Part shown: positions 59,382-64,000 of the stretch, in pieces
Layout: every line of letters begins with the position of its first letter
Numbering within the stretch: the first letter of the stretch is position 1
Source: Motacilla alba alba
Lineage: Eukaryota > Chordata > Aves > Passeriformes > Motacillidae
Assembly: GCF_015832195.1 (NCBI RefSeq)
Contig: NC_052020.1
Coordinates: 59,895,888-59,959,887, forward strand
Direction of reading: 5' to 3'
Length of the DNA stretch: 64,000 bases
Program-made: the position numbers and the translations under genes
The notes under the pieces: generated by a model
Seen by the model: the letters and a program-made list of their open reading frames with translations, nothing else
Databases searched by the model: none
What the model was told of the DNA's origin: nothing

Positions 59382-60500
59382 CCCGCGCCGCCGCCGCCGC
59401 CGCCGCACGCCCGACTGCGCTGCCGCCCCCCCGGCACCGGCACCGGCACCGCCCGCCCCGACGGCACCGCCCCGCCCGCCGCCCCCGGCACCGCCCCGGG
59501 CCCCCGGCACCGCCCCGGGCCCCCCCGGCACCGCGCTCACAGCGATGGACCGAGCGGAGGCGGGGAACGCGCACGGACCGACCCTGGCCGGACCGAGAGT
59601 CCCGGTACCGGTCTGGGAGTCACGGACACGGCCAGTCCCGGTACCGGTGTGGGAGTCACGGACACGGCCAGTCCCGGTACCGGTCTGAGAGTCCCGGACA
59701 CGGCCAGTCCCGTGCGGGTCTGAGGGTCCCGGTACCGGTGTGGGAGCTCCAGACACGGCCAGTCCCGGTACCGGTGTGGGAGTCACGGACACGGCCAGTT
59801 CCGGTACCGGTCTGAGAGTCACGGACACGGCCAGTCCCGCGTGGGTCTGAGAGTCCGGGTACCGGTCTGAGAGTCCCGGTACCGGTGTGGGAGTCACGGA
59901 CACGGCCAGTCCCGGTACCGGTCTGAGAGTCACGAACATGGCCAGTCCCGTGTGGGTCTGAGAGCCCCGGAACCGGTCTGAGAGCTCCAGACACGGCCAG
60001 TCCTGGTGCGGGTCTGAGAGTCCCGGTACCAGTCTGGGAGTCCTGGACACGGCCAGTCCCGGTACCGGTGTGAGAGCCCCGGACACGGCCAGTGACGGTG
60101 CGGGTCTGAGGGTCCCGGTACTGGTGTGGGAGCTCCAGACATGGCCAGTCCTGGTACCGGTCTGAGAGTCCCGGTACCGGTCTGAGAGCCCCGGACACGG
60201 CCAGTCCCGGTGCGGTCCGAGAGCCCCGGTGCCGGGCCGGGAGTGCTTGGGGCGGCCCCGGGATCGCTGGGACAGTCCCCGCTGTGACCCAGCCCCGGCT
60301 CCGGCGCGCCCAGCCCCGCTGCCCGACCGGGAGCGTCTCTCACGAGCGGGCCGGGTGCCGGTCCAGGAGCCCCGTGCGGCTTCGAGAGCCCCGAGGCGCG
60401 GCCAGTCCATGTGCCAGACCGGGAGCAGCTCTCAGGGCCGGTGCCGGCACGGCTCCGGCAGTCCCGGGGTGGCTCCTGGAGCACGGAGTCCCACTCTGTC
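59382..60500 (-). promoter_or_regulatory. PTGER2: CpG-rich 5' flank and probable promoter of PTGER2
   Basis: GC- and CpG-dense sequence upstream of the start codon. It includes a CCG/GCC run at 59389-59406 and GGCACC repeats near 59430-59455. No TATA box is obvious, and the start site cannot be placed. The minisatellite at 59590-60240 occupies most of it. Confidence 0.5.
59590..60240. repeat. GC-rich 20/36-bp minisatellite upstream of PTGER2
   Basis: About 20 imperfect units mix a long form (36 bp, containing ACGGACACGGCCAGTC) and a short form (20 bp), both centred on GGTACCGGT. The two overlapping palindromes (GGTACC, ACCGGT) recur in most units. On the minus strand the array stays open in the receptor frame. 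Confidence 0.9.
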
Positions 60501-60791
60501 CCAGTGCTGATCCAGGAATCCCAGTGCTATTCCGGGAGCCCCTCACCTGGTCAGACACCCCTGGCGGTGCTCTGGGCCAGCTCCAGTCTGGCCTGGGAGC
60601 CCCAAGGCACGGCCGGTCCCGGTGGTGCCTCCAGAACCCCAAAGCCCCCTGAGCCCCGAATCCAGCTGAGCCCAGGCTGTGCAGGGGAATTCCCACGGAG
60701 AACTCCCAGCCCCATGGCTGGCACTGGGTCACATCCCCATTGTCCCCCTCTCCTACGTGTCAGCAGAGGTCCCCAAGGGGGTGCAGCCTGT

Positions 60792-60892
60792 CTGGCCACA
60801 ACCTTAAAGCCCATGCAGTCCCACCCTGTGCCATGGGCACCTTCCACTGTCCCAGGCTGCTCCAAGGCTCATCCAAGCTGGAACACATGAAG
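60792..60892 (-). mobile_element. CR1 LINE 3' tip
   Basis: Contains accttaaagcccatgcag and caccttccactgtccc. Confidence 0.65.
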
Positions 60893-62057
60893 GGGTGGGA
60901 TGCTCCATCCCAGCGGCCTCAGATGCCCTCTCCATCCTTCAGGACACCAGCCCTCCCTCAAGCTGCCTTTATTCAAGCAGTTGGTGCTCCACAGGTAACT
61001 TCCACGACAAAAAATCTTTTCCCTCCCGTGGTCCTGGGGCTGTCCCAGCATCTGAAACAATTTAATTTTTAATTTGCTCCCTGCACCTCGGTGAAACACC
61101 GCAGCGGGGCTGACTCCAGCAGGGACACTGCAGGTGGCAGCCACACGAGCGGCTTTGGCTGTTATTTAAAAAACCACGCTTCTGTAACAGGAACTTCGCA
61201 AAGGAAATAAGGGGCACGGCAAGCTCCAGGCCCGGGGCAGCTGCGGTTTGTGACAGCACCTCCATCTCTGAGGGGCCACTCCCAGGCCTGGCTTGGCTTT
61301 CTCCTCTCACGCAGCCCACAGGTCTCCTCAGAGCGCTGGGGAGGACGAGCTGAGGCTGAGGTGGCAAAGCCACAGCCCCAGCTCTGTTCCCATGGTCGGA
61401 TCAACGGGTGGGATGGAGGCGATGATGTTTTAGCCATCCCAGGCCACCTCACCACAGGTGGGCCAGGAAAACACATCCCAGGAGCCCTTCGAACCCTGCC
61501 TCCAGTCCTGATCCAGCAGAGCACCCGAGCGCATGGACGCAGCTGTTGGTGGCAGCCATCCCGTTTGATTGCAGAGGGTTGGGTGGCACCCTGGCACGTT
61601 CAGCCCTCCTTTGTGCCTCCCACAACTTCCGCTGAGGCTGAATCCTGCCCTGATCCATCCAGGCAGCTGCAGTCTGCCCATCCAGAGCCCTTTTCCGAGC
61701 AGCAGGCACCCTGTAGGGTGCTCCAAGGCTTTTCCCAGCCTCCCACTCCTTTCTGGCGTTCCGTGTCACAGCTCAGGAAGGGGTTTTGGCTTCTTCTGGA
61801 GCTCATTTTCCTGGCAGCCTAATGGAGCCTTAAATACCCTTCTGGGGCTTCAGGCTTCTCCACTGACAGTTGTCTCTGATGGGATTTTTCTGCAATAATA
61901 GGAAAATTGCTGGGCTTTTGTTTTTTTTTCATTCCCCCTTGTGCTGGAAACCAGGAACAGGCTGCTTGGTACAATCTGTCCTGCCTTGGGAAGGGTTTGT
62001 TTTCTTCCCCTTGCTTCCATGTTTAGCTCGTGTCCTGCCTCTAGCGAGGGCCATATC
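60893..62057. other. Intergenic sequence, nothing recognised
   Basis: Unique sequence with moderate GC; open frames of up to 190 codons (61250-61822 +) have no motif. Confidence 0.5.
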
Positions 62058-62475
62058 ACATCCTAGAATTATTTAAGTTGGAAGAGTCCTCTAAGACATT
62101 GAGTCCAACCATTCCCCCAGCACTGCCAAGGCCGCCACTCACTGTTCCATGTCCCCAAGAGCCACATCCTCACGGTTTTTAAATCCCTCCAGGGATGGGG
62201 ACTCCACCACTGCCCCGGGCAGAGAAATTTTCTCCAATATTCAACTAAACCTCCCCTGGTGCAACTTGTGGCCGTTCCCTCTCCTCCTGTCCCTGTTCCC
62301 TGGGAGCACAGCCCAATCCCCCCGGCTGTCCCCTCCTGGCAGGAGCTGTGCAGAGCCACAAGGTCCCCCCTGAGCCTCCTTTGCTCCAGGCTGAGCCCCT
62401 TCCCAGCTCCCTCAGCCTCTCCTGGTGCTCCAGCCCCTTCCCCAGCTCCATTCCCTTCCCTGGTCACACTCCAGC
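62058..62475 (-). mobile_element. CR1 LINE fragment
   Basis: Starts atcctagaattatttaag and runs through ccccagcactgccaaggcc to the ctctcctggtgctccagcc region. Confidence 0.85.
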
Positions 62476-63044
62476 TCCTGATACATCCTCTCAAGGTTTG
62501 TTGGCATTATTTTCCCTAAAAGAAGGTTTCCAGGCTTGGCCCAGGTGGAGAAAACACTCTGGGCTTGTAGGAAAGTTCATTAACTACACAGAGAGGGCTC
62601 AGCCCCTGGAGTTTGCTGCCTGTGGTTGGGGAGGGTGTTGGGATCCTGCTCCATCCCTGGTGGATTTTAAAGGATGTCTCCGGCACCAGGGATGTGGAGG
62701 AGTCCAGCCCTCCTGCGAGTGTGAGCGGATTTCACCCCTTTCAAACCAAACCCCTTCCAGATTTGTGTTCAACAAATCCAGACAACACTTCTCCTCCAAA
62801 CCTTCCCACCCCTTGTCTGCTGCTCCAGAGCTTCCGGCAGCCTCACTCCCCGTCCTGGGCAAGCAGGGCTGAGCACTGGGCCAGGTTTTGGTGCCCTGCC
62901 TTGTTATCCTGCGCCGGCACCTGGGTGCATGGGTTAAAAACCAAAGGAAGGGGCTGGCTGGGGCTGCTGGCAGCCCTGGCACTGCTGCCTGCCCAGGCAC
63001 GCGCCTCGCTGCTCGCAGAACAGCTGAAAAATGCAGGAGGCAAT

Positions 63045-63071
<27 letters not shown>
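63045..63071. repeat. Poly-A tract preceded by AATAAA
   Basis: 27 A directly after caat. It could be the tail of an old retrocopy, but no source transcript is recognisable upstream. Confidence 0.9.
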
Positions 63072-63075
<4 letters not shown>

Positions 63076-63299
63076 TCTTTGCAAGAGCGAAACAATTTGT
63101 CGGGAAATGAGCTTGAGCAAAGTTGTGCCTGGATTTCGTGAGCTGGAAAAAAAAAAAACAAACCAACCAACACCCTGAGAGTGATTTATGTCCAGGGAAG
63201 GAGCGGGATGCGGGGAGAGGTGATGCTGGTGGCAGCAGTGACAGCGTGGGACAGGGCAGCTGGCAGTGCTGGAGGGTGACAGGGACATCAAAGAGGCTC

Positions 63300-64000
63300 C
63301 AAAAGGAGCATGGCTGGCGCGGAGCTGCAGCCCGAGCTGAGCAGCGCCTCTTCATCGCCTCCATTAAGCGCCAGCTCCGGCCCCTCGGGAGCGGCTGGGC
63401 TGGCACGGAGGGGTCCCCCGGGGGATGACTGAGCACTGCAGGAGCCTGGGGGGAGGATGCCATCAGGGGGGGCTCCACAGCAGCTCTGCCCCCTCAGCTG
63501 CAGCTGCCTGAGCTTTTTTCCCGTTCCTATTTAGCAACATTTACAACCGACCCGCGCGTTGTCGGGATTTTTCATTTCAACTCTCAATTTAATTTCAATT
63601 TCCCTTTCGTTTTGATCTTTCCCAGACTCGGTAAGGAGGGGAGCTAAGCTTCCACGCAACTCCTGAAGCTCCGAACTGCGCGCGTTGAGGCGCAGAAAAA
63701 CGGGGTGCCCGAGGGAGCAGCTTGGGGTGGCCAACACCCGCGGGCTCCTGGCTGCTCGGGAGCCCGGCCCTGGCTGGGGACGTGCTGCCATCTCTGGCGA
63801 GGACGGGGACACGGCAGCCCCGGTCCCGGGGGTTCGTTAGCAGCCAGGATTGATCCTCCCGGAGGCCGCAGCCCCGAGCCCAAACCTCGCCGGCTGCAGG
63901 CGCCGCTCGGCTCGCCCGGAGGCAGCGGAGACTCCAGGTCTGCTCCCACAGCAGGTCGGACAGCAGCAAGGGCAGAATCCCGATTAAAAGCGCTGCCCGA
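63300..64000. promoter_or_regulatory. CpG-rich stretch at the right edge
   Basis: High CpG density (for example gacccgcgcgttgtcggg near 63548) with a 124-codon minus-strand ORF of no recognisable family. It may be part of a CpG island for a feature beyond the window. Confidence 0.3.

Noticed and set aside
58374..60410. 678-codon ORF as the full receptor
   Set aside because: It starts far upstream in the minisatellite and runs past the exon 1 donor; the true exon ends at 58533 with a consensus gtgagt.
62613..63110. Possible small secreted peptide before the poly-A tract (hydrophobic run, then a Lys run)
   Set aside because: The Lys run is the A tract itself, the frame has no supported start, and no family is recognised.
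1..64000. tRNA, rRNA, CRISPR or prokaryotic mobile systems
   Set aside because: Nothing resembling them was noticed; the window is vertebrate nuclear DNA. A covariance-model search would be needed to exclude a degraded tRNA.

Overview
This is a bird genome window, most likely from a songbird. Two vertebrate genes with canonical introns are present. The repeat landscape is dominated by fragments of the avian CR1 LINE 3' end (about 38 pieces, both orientations), plus three solo retroviral LTRs of types I remember from songbird genomes. No bacterial-style genes, operons or CRISPR arrays are present. I made no database comparison; gene names rest on recognising the encoded proteins.

Bases 1605-32883 (+ strand) carry TXNDC16, a thioredoxin-like protein of the ER lumen (also called ERp90). 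I traced 19 coding exons. All reading phases join, and the spliced CDS is 2520 nt, encoding 839 residues. The promoter and any upstream 5'UTR exon lie left of the window. Introns hold CR1 pieces, a solo LTR with flanking repeats (9007-9422), and a second solo LTR (28095-28739) whose edge is only 39 bp from exon 16.

Bases 32884-55279 are intergenic. I see no convincing gene there. The region contains a striking series of unrelated tandem arrays: a 33/34-bp minisatellite (35.7-36.4 kb), GGGAT repeats grown inside a CR1 (43.0-43.2 kb), a 650-bp polypyrimidine tract (44.9-45.6 kb), an 82-bp repeat (47.2-47.6 kb), an octamer array (47.9-48.6 kb) and a 650-bp CCCAT array (49.9-50.6 kb). Long ORFs over these arrays are artefacts of stop-free repeat units. 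A second copy of the 28-kb LTR lies inverted at 50901-51543.

Bases 55280-59381 (- strand) carry PTGER2, the prostaglandin E2 receptor EP2. It has two coding exons and encodes 364 residues, with the intron in TM6. It is convergent with TXNDC16, matching the mammalian arrangement of these two neighbours. A CR1 begins about 30 bp after its stop codon. A GC-rich 20/36-bp minisatellite lies directly upstream of its start codon, inside a CpG-rich promoter-like block.

Bases 60.2-64 kb are intergenic, with two CR1 pieces, a 27-bp A tract and a CpG-rich stretch at the right edge. I found no previously undescribed biological system. The observations most worth checking are the LTR beside the exon 16 acceptor, the minisatellite in frame with the EP2 start, and the lineage-specific changes in the two proteins.
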